Shown here: piece after piece, positions 50,489 through 59,074 of the stretch
Layout: the number at the start of each line of letters is the position of its first letter
Numbering within the stretch: position 1 is the stretch's first letter
From: Carbonactinospora thermoautotrophica
GTDB taxonomy: Bacteria > Actinomycetota > Actinomycetes > Streptomycetales > Carbonactinosporaceae
Length of the DNA stretch: 64,000 nucleotides
Direction: 5' to 3'
NCBI RefSeq assembly: GCF_001543895.1
Contig: NZ_JYIJ01000016.1
Span: 339,379-403,378, forward strand
Program-made: the position numbers and the translations under genes
Notes under the pieces: generated by a model
Database searches by the model: none
What the model was told of the DNA's origin: nothing
Seen by the model: only the letters and a program-made list of their open reading frames with translations

Positions 50489-50791
50489 GTGCTGGAGCCC
50501 ACTCCCTACGTCGAACTCGTCCTCGACCTGGTCGAGCGGATTCCGGCCGGCAAGGTCCTGTCGTACGGCGACGTGGCCGAGTATCTCGGTGCGGGCGGCC
50601 CGCGCCAGGTCGGGCGGGTGATGGCCTACTACGGCGGCGGCGTGCCGTGGTGGCGGGTGGTCCGCGCCGATGGGTCGCCCCCGCCCGGCCATGAGCGCGA
50701 GGCCCTGCGCCGGTACCGGGTCGAGGGCACCCCGTTGCGCCCGGCCGGGGACCGGGTCGACATGCGCCTGGCCCGGTGGGACGGGCGGTGA
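50489..50791 (+). CDS. Alkyltransferase-like protein (ATL)
   Basis: The 100-residue protein has the MGMT DNA-binding fold (YVELVLDLVERIPAGKVLSY, GDVAEYLGAGGPRQVGRVM). The alkyl-acceptor PCHR is replaced by PWWRVV, so Trp stands where the reactive Cys would be. ATL proteins bind O6-alkylguanine and pass it to nucleotide excision repair without removing the alkyl group. The GTG at 50489 is used. It corresponds to Rv3204 in the conserved block and lies 30 bases after the Ere-like gene. Confidence 0.9.
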   Translation: MLEPTPYVELVLDLVERIPAGKVLSYGDVAEYLGAGGPRQVGRVMAYYGGGVPWWRVVRADGSPPPGHEREALRRYRVEGTPLRPAGDRVDMRLARWDGR

Positions 50792-50795
50792 GCGG

Positions 50796-51629
50796 CTAGC
50801 GGCCGCGGAACGGCTCGGTGCCGGGCACCAGCCGGACGCCGCCGAGACCGCCGTGCGCGCGGGCGTACGCGAGCTGGTGGGCCAGGTCGCCCACGCCGTT
50901 GCTGGCGGGCCACGGCAGGATCATCAGGGTGCTGAGCACGCCCAGCGCCCGGCCCCGGCTGTCCAGGAAGGCGCTGCCCGAGTCGCCTGGGATACCGGGG
51001 GTGGCCGTGTACACGCCGTGGCTCCAGCCGTTGCCGACGGTGCCCAGGCTGACCCCGTGCTTGGGGTTCAGCAGGGCTATGCCGCGGCGCAGCGCGGAGT
51101 TGCCGTACGAGTAGACGATTTCGCCGGACCGGATGCCGACGGTGTTGAGGCCGTCCGGGCCGCCCCAGCGCGGCACCGAGGGATTCACCCGGTCGACGTC
51201 GGCGGGATCGATCTGGACCAGTGCGAAGTCGTTGTACTTGCAGGCATCGCCGTTCCGCTCGCCGCGCTGGCGCATGGTGTGCCAGGAGCTGTAGGCGAGT
51301 CGGCCGGGCCGGGTCGCGCCGGTGATCTGGACCGGGATGCCGAGCGGGAGGGAGCCGGCCTGGCAGCCGTTCGTGGCGGTGGCGGCGCTGGTGCTCGCGC
51401 AGTGCGCGGCGTACCCGAGGTAGACCTTCGTGCCGTTGGTGAAGACGAAGTTCGCCGTGCACTGCGCCCCGCGGGTGCGCATCTGCACACCGGGATGGAT
51501 GGTGGCGGTGCCGGCGGAGGCCCAGGCCGCGGCGCGCGGGGGCGCGGCATGGGCGGGCAGGGCAGGGGCGACGACGACCAGTGAGACCGCGGCGGCGGTC
51601 AGGATGCGCTTCGTCCAGGGATGCGACAT
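50796..51629 (-). CDS. Secreted chymotrypsin-like serine protease
   Basis: The 277-residue precursor has a signal peptide (MSHPWTKRILTAAAVSLVVV then APALPAHAA). The S1 catalytic triad lies in GYAAHC, NDFALVQID and PGDSGSAFL. Four Cys may form disulfides. It resembles actinomycete exported trypsin-like proteases without a long pro-domain. The ATG at 51629 has AAAGGAGC upstream. It is convergent with ATL, with only 4 bases between stops, and divergent from the membrane protein/wHTH operon. Confidence 0.88.
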   Translation of the reverse strand: MSHPWTKRILTAAAVSLVVVAPALPAHAAPPRAAAWASAGTATIHPGVQMRTRGAQCTANFVFTNGTKVYLGYAAHCASTSAATATNGCQAGSLPLGIPVQITGATRPGRLAYSSWHTMRQRGERNGDACKYNDFALVQIDPADVDRVNPSVPRWGGPDGLNTVGIRSGEIVYSYGNSALRRGIALLNPKHGVSLGTVGNGWSHGVYTATPGIPGDSGSAFLDSRGRALGVLSTLMILPWPASNGVGDLAHQLAYARAHGGLGGVRLVPGTEPFRGR

Positions 51630-51772
51630 AGGCGCTCCTTTACCCATCAAGAGCTCACCCGAAAAGGCGAAAAGAAGACGATATTGATCGGTCGCTGCCG
51701 ATAGAACCCCTTCGCCGCCGCACCTGGTACCGCCTGCCTCGGAGCACTCACTACTTTCCATTCTTCAACTAC

Positions 51773-51803
51773 TTGACGCTTTGGAAAGTAGAAAGTACTT
51801 TCC
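51773..51803 (+). promoter_or_regulatory. Promoter with overlapping palindromic operator
   Basis: TTGACG (51773-51778) and TACTTT (51796-51801) are 17 bases apart. GAAAGTACTTTC (51791-51802) is a perfect palindrome inside wider arms GGAAAGTA (51783-51790) and TACTTTCC (51796-51803). Further half sites lie at 51752 and 51810. A repressor bound here would block this promoter; the wHTH gene of the operon is the obvious candidate. Confidence 0.7.
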
Positions 51804-51837
51804 GATGTGGAAAGTCAATGACCGTGGAGGAGGCGGC

Positions 51838-52317
51838 ATGCACTCGCACATCAGCGCCGAAGAAGCCGCGGAGGCACTGCGCGAGGTACGCGAACACCAG
51901 GCCAGGGCGATCCTCGACTCCGGACTGGTCCCGCTCTGGTACTTCGTGGGCCTGGGTCTGCTGATCACGGCCTTCCAGCTCACCGTGGAGCTGGGCTCTC
52001 CCGTCGTCATCGCCGTCGGATCGGTCGCTTCGGCGCTCGCCCTGACCGCCCTGGTGCTCATGTTGCGCCGCAAGATGCCGCTCCACGTCCACCGGTCGCT
52101 CTGGGACCGGCGCAGCGCCACGCTGTTCGGCGGATGGCTGGCCGGCACCATCGGCATCTCGCTGGCGGCCGCACTGGCCGCCGAGGTGACGGGCATGCCC
52201 GCCCCGGCCGCGGCCGGCGGCGCGGCCTGGACGCTGATCGCGGCCCTGACCGGACGACCGATGATGAACGGCGTGGCCCGGCGCATGGCCGCTAAGGTGA
52301 CGGCTGGCCCCCGATGA
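51838..52317 (+). CDS. Small integral membrane protein
   Basis: The 159-residue product has an N-terminal polar helix (SAEEAAEALREVREHQARAI) and about four hydrophobic segments, including VPLWYFVGLGLLITAFQL, SVASALALTALVLML and GGWLAGTIGISLAAALAA. No family is recognised. A strong GGAGGAGG precedes the ATG. Its stop overlaps the start of a winged-helix regulator (ATGA). It is transcribed from a promoter with an overlapping palindrome, so the pair forms a small autoregulated unit. Confidence 0.8.
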   Translation: MHSHISAEEAAEALREVREHQARAILDSGLVPLWYFVGLGLLITAFQLTVELGSPVVIAVGSVASALALTALVLMLRRKMPLHVHRSLWDRRSATLFGGWLAGTIGISLAAALAAEVTGMPAPAAAGGAAWTLIAALTGRPMMNGVARRMAAKVTAGPR

Positions 52318-52625
52318 GAGAACAACTCGACCCCACGATCCACGCACCCACCCGGCTGTCGCTCGTCGCCCTGCTCGCGGCGGCCGACGAGGCCGAGTTC
52401 GCCTTCGTCCGCGACCATCTGGGGGTGAGCGACTCGGTGCTCTCCAAGCACGCGAGCGCGCTGGAGGCGGCCGGATACGTGGAGATCCGCAAGGGCTTCG
52501 TCGGCAAGCGGGCGCGCACCTGGCTGAAACTCACCCCCACAGGACGCCGGGCGTTCGCCGCGCACGTGGCGGCGCTGCAGCGGATCGTCGCCCAGGCCGG
52601 GGAGAGCGTGCTCCCGCCGCAGTGA
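52314..52625 (+). CDS. Winged-helix regulator (HTH_34/MarR-like)
   Basis: The 103-residue protein reads THAPTRLSLVALLAAADEAE-like at its start (HAPTRLSLVALLAAADEAEF), with VSDSVLSKHASALEAAGYVE and KGFVGKRARTWLKLTPTGRR. This is the HTH_34 winged-helix domain that often acts as a repressor of the membrane protein beside it. It is translationally coupled to that gene (ATGA). The operator is probably the GAAAGTACTTTC palindrome at 51791. The ligand is unknown. Confidence 0.85.
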   Translation: MREQLDPTIHAPTRLSLVALLAAADEAEFAFVRDHLGVSDSVLSKHASALEAAGYVEIRKGFVGKRARTWLKLTPTGRRAFAAHVAALQRIVAQAGESVLPPQ

Positions 52626-52681
52626 CCGCAAGCGTGGCGCCCGCCAGGGATCCCGGCGGGCGCCACGGTGACGGACAGGCC

Positions 52682-53857
52682 TCAGTAGATCGGCAGCGAG
52701 GGGTCGATCTGGTTGGCCCACGCGATCACGCCGCCGGCGACGTGGACGGCGTCGAAGCCGGCGTTCTTCGCGATCGCCAGGCACTCGGCCGACCGGCCAC
52801 CGGTCTTGCAGTGCAGGACGATCTTCTTGTCCTGCGGCAGCTTCTCCAGCGCCTCCCCGGTCAGGAACTCACCCTTGGGGATCAGCACCGAGCCGGGGAT
52901 CTTCACGATCTCGTACTCGTTCGGCTCCCGGACGTCGACCAGCAGGAAGTCCTCCCCGCGGTCCATCATCTCCTTGAGCTGCTTGACCGAGATCGTGGAG
53001 TCCTTGGCGGCCTCGGCGGCCTCCGGGGTGAGCGTGCCGCAGAACGCCTCGTAGTCGATCAGCTCGGTGATGGTCGGGTTCTTGCCGCACAGCGCGCACT
53101 CGGGGTCCTTGCGAACCTTGACCGACTTGAAGGTCATCTCCAGCGCGTCGTAGACCATCAGCCGGCCGACCAGCGGCTCGCCAATGCCGGTGATGATCTT
53201 GATCGCCTCGTTCACCTGGATGGAGCCGACCGTGGCGCACAGCACGCCGAGCACACCGCCCTCGGCGCAGGAGGGCACCATGCCGGGCGGCGGGGGCTCG
53301 GGGTACAGGCAGCGGTAGCACGGGCCGTGCTCGGCCCAGAACACGCTGGCCTGGCCGTCGAACCGGAAGATCGACCCCCACACGTACGGCTTGCCGAGCA
53401 GCACGCACGCGTCGTTGACCAGGTACCGGGTGGCGAAGTTGTCGGTGCCGTCGACGATCAGGTCGTACGGCTCGAAGATCCGCATCGCGTTCGTCGAGTC
53501 GAGCCGCTCCTCGTGCAACACGACGTTCACGAACGGGTTGATCTCGCGGATCTTGTCGGCGGCCGACTGAGCCTTCGACCGGCCCACATCGCTTTGCCCG
53601 TGGATGACCTGGCGCTGCAGGTTGGACTCGTCGACGACGTCGAAGTCGATGATGCCGAGAGTGCCCACGCCGGCGGCGGCGAGGTACATGAGCGCCGGAG
53701 AGCCGAGCCCGCCCGCGCCGACGCAGAGCACCTTGGCGTTCTTCAGGCGCTTCTGCCCGGCCATCCCGACATCGGGGATGATCAGGTGGCGGGAGTACCG
53801 GCGGACCTCGTCGACGCTCAGCTCGGCGGCGGGTTCGACCAGCGGTGGCAGCGACAC
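52682..53857 (-). CDS. moeZ: MoeZ/MoeB-type adenylyltransferase-sulfurtransferase
   Basis: The 391-residue protein has an E1-like domain (VLCVGAGGLGSPALMYLAAA, DFDVVDESNLQRQVIH, GTDNFATRYLVND) with the zinc pairs CYRC and CALC. A C-terminal rhodanese domain has active Cys in VLHCKTGGRSAE near residue 350. It should adenylate and sulfurate MoaD, ThiS or CysO-type carrier proteins. The GTG at 53857 has GGAG 5 bases upstream. It corresponds to Rv3206c and could serve the MoaE encoded at 16 kb. Confidence 0.93.
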   Translation of the reverse strand: MSLPPLVEPAAELSVDEVRRYSRHLIIPDVGMAGQKRLKNAKVLCVGAGGLGSPALMYLAAAGVGTLGIIDFDVVDESNLQRQVIHGQSDVGRSKAQSAADKIREINPFVNVVLHEERLDSTNAMRIFEPYDLIVDGTDNFATRYLVNDACVLLGKPYVWGSIFRFDGQASVFWAEHGPCYRCLYPEPPPPGMVPSCAEGGVLGVLCATVGSIQVNEAIKIITGIGEPLVGRLMVYDALEMTFKSVKVRKDPECALCGKNPTITELIDYEAFCGTLTPEAAEAAKDSTISVKQLKEMMDRGEDFLLVDVREPNEYEIVKIPGSVLIPKGEFLTGEALEKLPQDKKIVLHCKTGGRSAECLAIAKNAGFDAVHVAGGVIAWANQIDPSLPIY

Positions 53858-53960
53858 GTTGGCTCCGTACAGGTACGACGTTCAGCGGTTCTTTCCTGCT
53901 GACAACCCTGCCATGGCCACGGTGATTCCCGGACCACGAGTCCGGGAAGTGAGACCGCGA

Positions 53961-54764
53961 TCACGGGTACGGCCAGGGGTTCGGCCGGCACTCGCCGACC
54001 CCCTTGGTCTGCTGCATCATGACCGGCGCCAGCCGCCCGGGGCCCGGGCAGCCCTCGTGCTTGTGGCCGAGCCGGTGACCCACCTCGTGGTTGATCACGT
54101 AGATCCGGTACTCGGCCAGCCGGCCCTGGTACGCCTCCGCGCCCTGCGCCCAGCGCATGGCGTTGATCACCACGTGGTCACGGACCCGGCACGAGTACAG
54201 GCCGTCGGTGTCCAGGTAGCCCTGCCGGCACTGCAGGTCCGTGAGCCGCGGGCTGGCCAGGATCAGCTCGAAGTCCACCGGCCCCTTCGTGACCCACTCG
54301 AACCGGTACGCGCCGCCATGCGCCCAGCTGCGCGGGTCGTTGAGCACCCGGACCGACGTGCGCGCGAACTCCGTGCCGTCCAGCGGCAGACCCTTCTCGA
54401 CCAGCACCCGGTACCGCATCAGCCGGCCCCGGGTCGCGGTCGGCCGGGCACCGCCGGGCACCGGGACCAGCTTGCCGGAGGCGTACCGCGGCACCTTGAC
54501 CGAGGCCGGGTCGATGGACTTCCGGGTGACCGCGACACCGCCGTCCAGCTCCGGGCCGCCCGTGGCCTCCTGCACGGTGGCCGGGAACACCCGGTCGGAT
54601 GATCTCGACGCCTTGGCTTCCGCATCGCGCAAACCATCGGCGGTAGATCCCCCACCCCGCACGACGTCGGTGACAAGGGGGGTCGCGGCCACCGCGGCGA
54701 CGGCCACGGCGAGTGCGGTGATCTGGCGGTATGGTCGTTTCTTCGGCTTGCGGCGTTTACCCAC
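53961..54764 (-). CDS. DUF3152 secreted zinc-metalloprotease-like protein
   Basis: The 267-residue protein has a basic N-terminus (MGKRRKPKKRPYRQ), one membrane helix (ITALAVAVAAVAATPLV) and an outer domain ending with the extended zinc site NHEVGHRLGHKHEGC. That supplies three His and a Glu, as in metzincin-like enzymes, and four Cys may form disulfides. The GTG at 54762-54764 follows GGGGAAC. It matches the Rv3207c position beside moeZ. Proteolysis is inferred from the motif only. Confidence 0.87.
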   Translation of the reverse strand: MGKRRKPKKRPYRQITALAVAVAAVAATPLVTDVVRGGGSTADGLRDAEAKASRSSDRVFPATVQEATGGPELDGGVAVTRKSIDPASVKVPRYASGKLVPVPGGARPTATRGRLMRYRVLVEKGLPLDGTEFARTSVRVLNDPRSWAHGGAYRFEWVTKGPVDFELILASPRLTDLQCRQGYLDTDGLYSCRVRDHVVINAMRWAQGAEAYQGRLAEYRIYVINHEVGHRLGHKHEGCPGPGRLAPVMMQQTKGVGECRPNPWPYP

Positions 54765-54794
54765 TCAGTTCCCCAGCGCCCTGTCCTGTCCGTC

Positions 54795-55781
54795 CTACTG
54801 GCCCGTTCCCGTTTCCCGCTCGCTGTCCTCGAGTAGCTCACGCACGGCAGCCGCGACGAGGCGCGGATGCTCCATCATCGCCACGTGCCCGCTATCAGGT
54901 AGAACGACCAACCGCGACCGAGGAAACGTCTCAGCCGCCCGGACCGCCAGGCGTGAGTCTACGAGCTTGTCCTGGCGCCCGTACACAAGGAGGGTCGGCG
55001 CCCTGACCCGTGCCGCCTGGCTCCACAGCGACTGCGGGCCCCGCTCCAGGTAGGCGCGGATGATGCCGCGGGCCGAGGCGAGCAGCGCTTGCTGCGCCCA
55101 CGGGCAGCGGCTGCGCTTGGCGTACTCCTCCGCGGCGATCCGGAGCAGGGGCTCGGGCACCGCGGCGGCGTTGGCGTACACCAGCTCGGCCGCCGCCTGC
55201 GCCCGGCGCTCCGGCGGCATGCGGTGGATCCATCGGGTCAGCGCGTGCCCGATGCCGGGTACGGCGAGCAGGCCGGTGGATGCGCTGGTCCGGCGCAGCC
55301 GCAGGTCGGGCAGGGCGGGCGAGATCAACGTGAGCGTGCGCACCAGGTCCGGGCGCTGGGCGGCGACCCGGACCGCCACCGCGCCGCCCATGGAGTTGCC
55401 CAGCAGGTGCACCGGACCCTTGCCGAGCCACTCGATGAGCCGGAGCACCGCGCGGGCATGGCCGAACGTCGAGTAGTCACCGTCCGCCGGGGGCGGGGAT
55501 TCCCCGAATCCGGGCAGGTCGATCGCGACCCCGTCGACCCGGTCACGCAGCAACCCCATCAGGTCGGTCCAGTTCAGCGCGGAGCCACCGAGACCGTGCA
55601 CGTACACGGCCGGGGGCGGCTGCGCACCGTCGGCGCAGGGCTCGGCACGCCGGATGGAGAGCCGCATCCCACCGGCCTCGATCGACTCAGCCGGCCAGGG
55701 TGGGAACGGGGGGCCGGCGTGCTCCGCGCTCCTGTGTGCTGATGTGTGGGACCGAGTCGTGAAATGCTCGGTACCGCTCAT
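54795..55781 (-). CDS. Alpha/beta hydrolase (LipV-like)
   Basis: The 328-residue enzyme has VYVHGLGGSALNW (oxyanion loop), nucleophile HLLGNSMGGAVAVRVA, LLVYGRQDKLVDSRL (acid) and LPDSGHVAMMEHP (catalytic His), a complete triad. It probably hydrolyses an ester or lipid. The ATG at 55779-55781 (MSGTEHF) is chosen; a second ATG lies 3 codons earlier. It is 30 bases upstream of the DUF3152 gene and reads the same way. The substrate is unknown. Confidence 0.87.
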   Translation of the reverse strand: MSGTEHFTTRSHTSAHRSAEHAGPPFPPWPAESIEAGGMRLSIRRAEPCADGAQPPPAVYVHGLGGSALNWTDLMGLLRDRVDGVAIDLPGFGESPPPADGDYSTFGHARAVLRLIEWLGKGPVHLLGNSMGGAVAVRVAAQRPDLVRTLTLISPALPDLRLRRTSASTGLLAVPGIGHALTRWIHRMPPERRAQAAAELVYANAAAVPEPLLRIAAEEYAKRSRCPWAQQALLASARGIIRAYLERGPQSLWSQAARVRAPTLLVYGRQDKLVDSRLAVRAAETFPRSRLVVLPDSGHVAMMEHPRLVAAAVRELLEDSERETGTGQ

Positions 55782-56087
55782 GATTCGCATGGTATGTCAC
55801 CCTGTCCCCAGCCCTGCGCCGCATGACCGTCACTTCTCGTTCACCCGCCCTTTCCCCTTCACCCAAAGGGTGGGGACAGCGCGGTACGGCGAATCCCCGC
55901 GCCCGGCTGGCATGCGCGGCCTGTCAAAGGCCCTGTCGAAGGGGCCTGTCGAAGGCACCGGACGGGAAACATGACAGCCGCGTGCCAGAACCGGCCGAGC
56001 GACGGCTCCCGCCTCCGACTCGCCCGGGCAGGGGCCTCCGGCCCGCCCGGCAACGCGGGTCAGGCGTGGCGGGCCGGGCACGGCTCG

Positions 56088-58109
56088 TCAGCCGGTTTCG
56101 TCTCGGTCCTGCAGGACGAGCGGCTCCACTCGCCGGTTCACCGCGTCCAGCGTGGCCCGCGCCACCGCGTACCGGAGGTCGCCACGCACGACCGCGGCAC
56201 CCGCCACGAGGTCGTTGTGCCGGCTCGTGGCCATGCTCACCACCACCAGGACCACGCGCTCCAGACCGTACGTGACGATCTCCAACTGCTCGGTCTCGCA
56301 GCACACCCGCTGGCCGGTCGCCGCCTCCACGGCCCGCAGCGTGGCCCGGGACACCGCCTTGTTCATCGAGGACCTGATCACCGGGGCGTCGCACTCGCCG
56401 GTGTACACCCGGCCGTAGGCGACGAGCCGGACCGTGGCGCGGGCGGCGAGCCGGCCGGCGGTCACCTCGACCGCGTCGAGCGCGAGCCGAGCATGGTCCC
56501 GCAGCGGCTCCGCCGGATGACGGCGCGTCAAGGCGGCCTCGGCCCGCGGCACCGACTGTCCAGGCCAGTCAGCCGGATAGGGCCGGTCCGGTCGGGCCGC
56601 GTGAGCTGGCCGAGCCTCGGCCCACTCCTCGGCGACAGCCGGAGTCCCGGCCTCGGGGCGCGGCACCTGATCCACACCCTGGGCGCGAGAACCGGCGGTC
56701 TGGTGGCTCCATTGTGGACCGCTTCCGGCGTGGTCGTGCGGCGTCCGGGGGATGTCCTGGGCCCGCTCCTCGGCGGCCGCCGCGGCCTCGCCCTCGGCTC
56801 GGGATCCCCCCGGGTCCGTCCCCTCGGCGGCCGGCTCGCCCTCCGGGTGCCCCGCCGCCCGGAGCGTTCCCTCCGCGGGAGCGGGCAGGCCGTCCTCCGC
56901 CCGCGGCTGCGGACCGGTCTGCTGGCGTGGGGACTCGGGCTGGTCGGCGGTGGCCGGCTTCGCCTGGTACGGCTGGTCACCGGCGGGCGCCTCAGCCGAG
57001 GGCGCGGACGGCTGGTACGCGGCCGGCGCGGGGAAGCCGGGCAGGGGGGTCGGCACGAAGGGCTCGCCGAAGTTCTCCGGCGGCGCCGGCGCGCGGCCGG
57101 CCGGCGCCGTGTGCCGGGCTCCCTCCGGCGCCGTCCGCGGCGCTGGCTCGGGCGCCGGCTGCTCGGGCGCCGGCTGGTGCCCGCCGGGCTGGCCGGGCTG
57201 TCCCGGCCACCGCGGCGGCGCGGGATACGCCCCGGGCTGCGCGGGGAACTGCTCCGGCCAGCCGGGGTGGCGCCGGACGTGCTCGGGCTGCTCAGCGGCT
57301 GGGGCATCGCCGCCGGGCGGCTCGGGGTGCGCGGGACCGGCGGGTGCGTGTCCCGCGGCGGGTGTGCCGTACGCCGGGGAAATCGGGCCGTGCTCCGTGC
57401 CCGGATACGCCCCGCCGGGCAGGCCGGACTCGTCGCCGGACAGCCGGTGGGCGCCGGAGGCGGCGTCCGGGACCGGGCCGGTCCGGTGCGGCTCGCCGGA
57501 GGGCGGGGCGTGCTCCGGCTCACCGTCGGGGTGCCCGGCGGGGTTGTCGTACCCCCCGGAGTGGGGGAACGGACCCGGCTCGCCGAGGAACGGCTGCCGC
57601 GGCGTCTGCGCAGACCGGGACGGGAACGCCTGCGGGCGTAGGCCGTCGGCCGCCGTGCCGCGCCCGGCGGCGGTGTCCCCGGTGTCCCCGTAGGGGGTCC
57701 CGGCGGTCCTCGCTGGCTGTTCCATCGTTCCCTCCCCGGGCTCCGCCCCCGGCCCGGGAACCGGAACCGGCTCGCGCGGGACCGGAGGATGGCGGTCCAC
57801 CCCGGCCCCGGCAGCCGGCCGGGTCATGGCCGGCGTGGGCTCGTCCAACTCGTCCATGAGGGGGGTGAGCCGTGCTTGGCCGGGGCCCTCCGCGGCGGCG
57901 AGAGCGGCGGCGTCCACGCCGAGCCGGAACCGCTGCCGCAGGACGTCCCGCACGGCTTCGGCCACGGCGACGCGATCCGCGCCAGGATCGACCTCGAGCC
58001 GGAGAGTGCCGACGCCCCCGGCCCGCCGGTCCGGCCTGACTTCGGCGTTCGCGACTCCAGGCACGCTCAGTAGGGCCGCTCGGATGACCCCGCGGTCAAC
58101 CACTTTCAC
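56088..58109 (-). CDS. Protein with long Pro/Gly-rich middle and two folded ends
   Basis: The 673-residue protein starts with an 80-residue folded domain (IRAALLSVPGVANAEVRPDR, LRLEVDPGADRVAVAEAVRD). About 430 residues rich in Pro, Gly, Glu and Ala follow that must be disordered. The last 110 residues are compact (VTAGRLAARATVRLVAYGRV, SMNKAVSRATLRAVEAATGQ) and resemble the regulatory fold at the end of isopropylmalate synthase. GTG at 58109 has GGAGG 6 bases upstream. No catalytic motif is seen. It may be a scaffold with ligand-binding or oligomerising ends; function is unknown. Confidence 0.75.
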   Translation of the reverse strand: MKVVDRGVIRAALLSVPGVANAEVRPDRRAGGVGTLRLEVDPGADRVAVAEAVRDVLRQRFRLGVDAAALAAAEGPGQARLTPLMDELDEPTPAMTRPAAGAGVDRHPPVPREPVPVPGPGAEPGEGTMEQPARTAGTPYGDTGDTAAGRGTAADGLRPQAFPSRSAQTPRQPFLGEPGPFPHSGGYDNPAGHPDGEPEHAPPSGEPHRTGPVPDAASGAHRLSGDESGLPGGAYPGTEHGPISPAYGTPAAGHAPAGPAHPEPPGGDAPAAEQPEHVRRHPGWPEQFPAQPGAYPAPPRWPGQPGQPGGHQPAPEQPAPEPAPRTAPEGARHTAPAGRAPAPPENFGEPFVPTPLPGFPAPAAYQPSAPSAEAPAGDQPYQAKPATADQPESPRQQTGPQPRAEDGLPAPAEGTLRAAGHPEGEPAAEGTDPGGSRAEGEAAAAAEERAQDIPRTPHDHAGSGPQWSHQTAGSRAQGVDQVPRPEAGTPAVAEEWAEARPAHAARPDRPYPADWPGQSVPRAEAALTRRHPAEPLRDHARLALDAVEVTAGRLAARATVRLVAYGRVYTGECDAPVIRSSMNKAVSRATLRAVEAATGQRVCCETEQLEIVTYGLERVVLVVVSMATSRHNDLVAGAAVVRGDLRYAVARATLDAVNRRVEPLVLQDRDETG

Positions 58110-58700
58110 CGAGACCTCCGGGTCGACTGCGGGAACAGTCTGTCAGCCGATCTCCGTCTCGGGCAGCGGGGCCCGGGACGGAGATCCGGGTCGTACGGGA
58201 ACTTTCCCGGCCACCGGTTCGTCGGCGAATCGCCGAGGGCGTCGGGAAGCCCCGCTGGTCAAGTCCGTTGTTTCGGCTTAACGAGCCGGCGGTCGGTTCG
58301 TTCCACGGTGTCGCACGGAGGCGTGACGACGAACCGGCGCTGCCGATACGACCGGAGAGGAGCTGTAGCTACGATTTCGGCCACTTCTCGGGCCCACCGG
58401 AAATGACCAAGGTTCACCCTGCCACCCGGATCGCATTTCCACCCAGGGGAACGCATCGAGTCAGGCGAACGCGGGCGAGCAGGTGTCACCCGGAGCGGAA
58501 TTCCGCCCATCCCAGCGGGGACCGGTCGCGGACGGCCGGCGCCCGACATGCCCGTCCGTACCCCAACATGGCGACGACGGGGCAGACTGGTACGGAAGCG
58601 GCTGCCGCCACCCGGCTCCACGGCGCCGGGCGCCGCGGGGCAGTGAGCGCCAGCCAGACGCCCGCGAGGGAAGCGACACGTCAGAGGAGAAGGGAACGCC
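58110..58700. other. Intergenic region, 591 bases
   Basis: No gene is supported here. It should contain divergent promoters for the long Pro-rich protein and the small acidic protein, leaving a possible long leader for the latter. No riboswitch fold could be recognised by eye. Confidence 0.4.
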
Positions 58701-58934
58701 ATGTCCGAGATGGACATCCGCAGCACCGAGGAGGCCCTGGATGGCGGCTCTCCGGAGATCGCGCGGCTCGACATCGAAACCCCGGAAGCCGATGCCGTGG
58801 AGCAGCACCAGGACCTGCGCGAACCGCGGACCGGCGCCGCGCCTCTCCTGCGCCGCATCCCGTTCGACGTGAACGAGGCGGACGTCGCGGACCAGAACCG
58901 GGTCGTCGAGTTCGACGAGGACGACTACCGCTGA
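58701..58934 (+). CDS. Small acidic actinobacterial protein
   Basis: The 77-residue protein begins MSEMDIRSTEEALDGGSPEI and ends with FDVNEADVADQNRVVEFDED then DYR. It is strongly acidic, with EADAVEQ and EADVADQ repeats. Small proteins with this ADxxxQ and EDDYR ending are, as I recall, common in actinomycetes, without known function. A strong GAGGAGAAGGGA precedes the ATG. A hairpin with a T tract follows the stop, so it is a single-gene unit. Confidence 0.75.
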   Translation: MSEMDIRSTEEALDGGSPEIARLDIETPEADAVEQHQDLREPRTGAAPLLRRIPFDVNEADVADQNRVVEFDEDDYR

Positions 58935-58937
58935 GCC

Positions 58938-58961
58938 ACCGGCCGATTTCCCGGTCTTTTT
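58938..58961 (+). terminator. Intrinsic terminator of the small acidic gene
   Basis: ACCGG and CCGGT form a short hairpin, followed by C and five T. It begins 4 bases after the stop codon. Confidence 0.65.
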
Positions 58962-58993
58962 GTGGGAAACCTACAAAACTGAGAAACTCAGTT
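58958..58993. promoter_or_regulatory. Two adjacent palindromes upstream of tetR
   Basis: TTTTGTGGG-AAA-CCTACAAAA (58958-58978) and AACTGAG-AAA-CTCAGTT (58977-58993) abut each other, 80 bases before the TetR start. The second has perfect 7-bp arms. They are candidate operators for TetR autoregulation. Confidence 0.6.
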
Positions 58994-59074
58994 GGGGCTT
59001 CGCGTTGCTCCTATCACGCAGTTACTCAGAAGTAGGATGTCGGGGGTATTTGTAGGAACGACTAGAGGAGCGCC

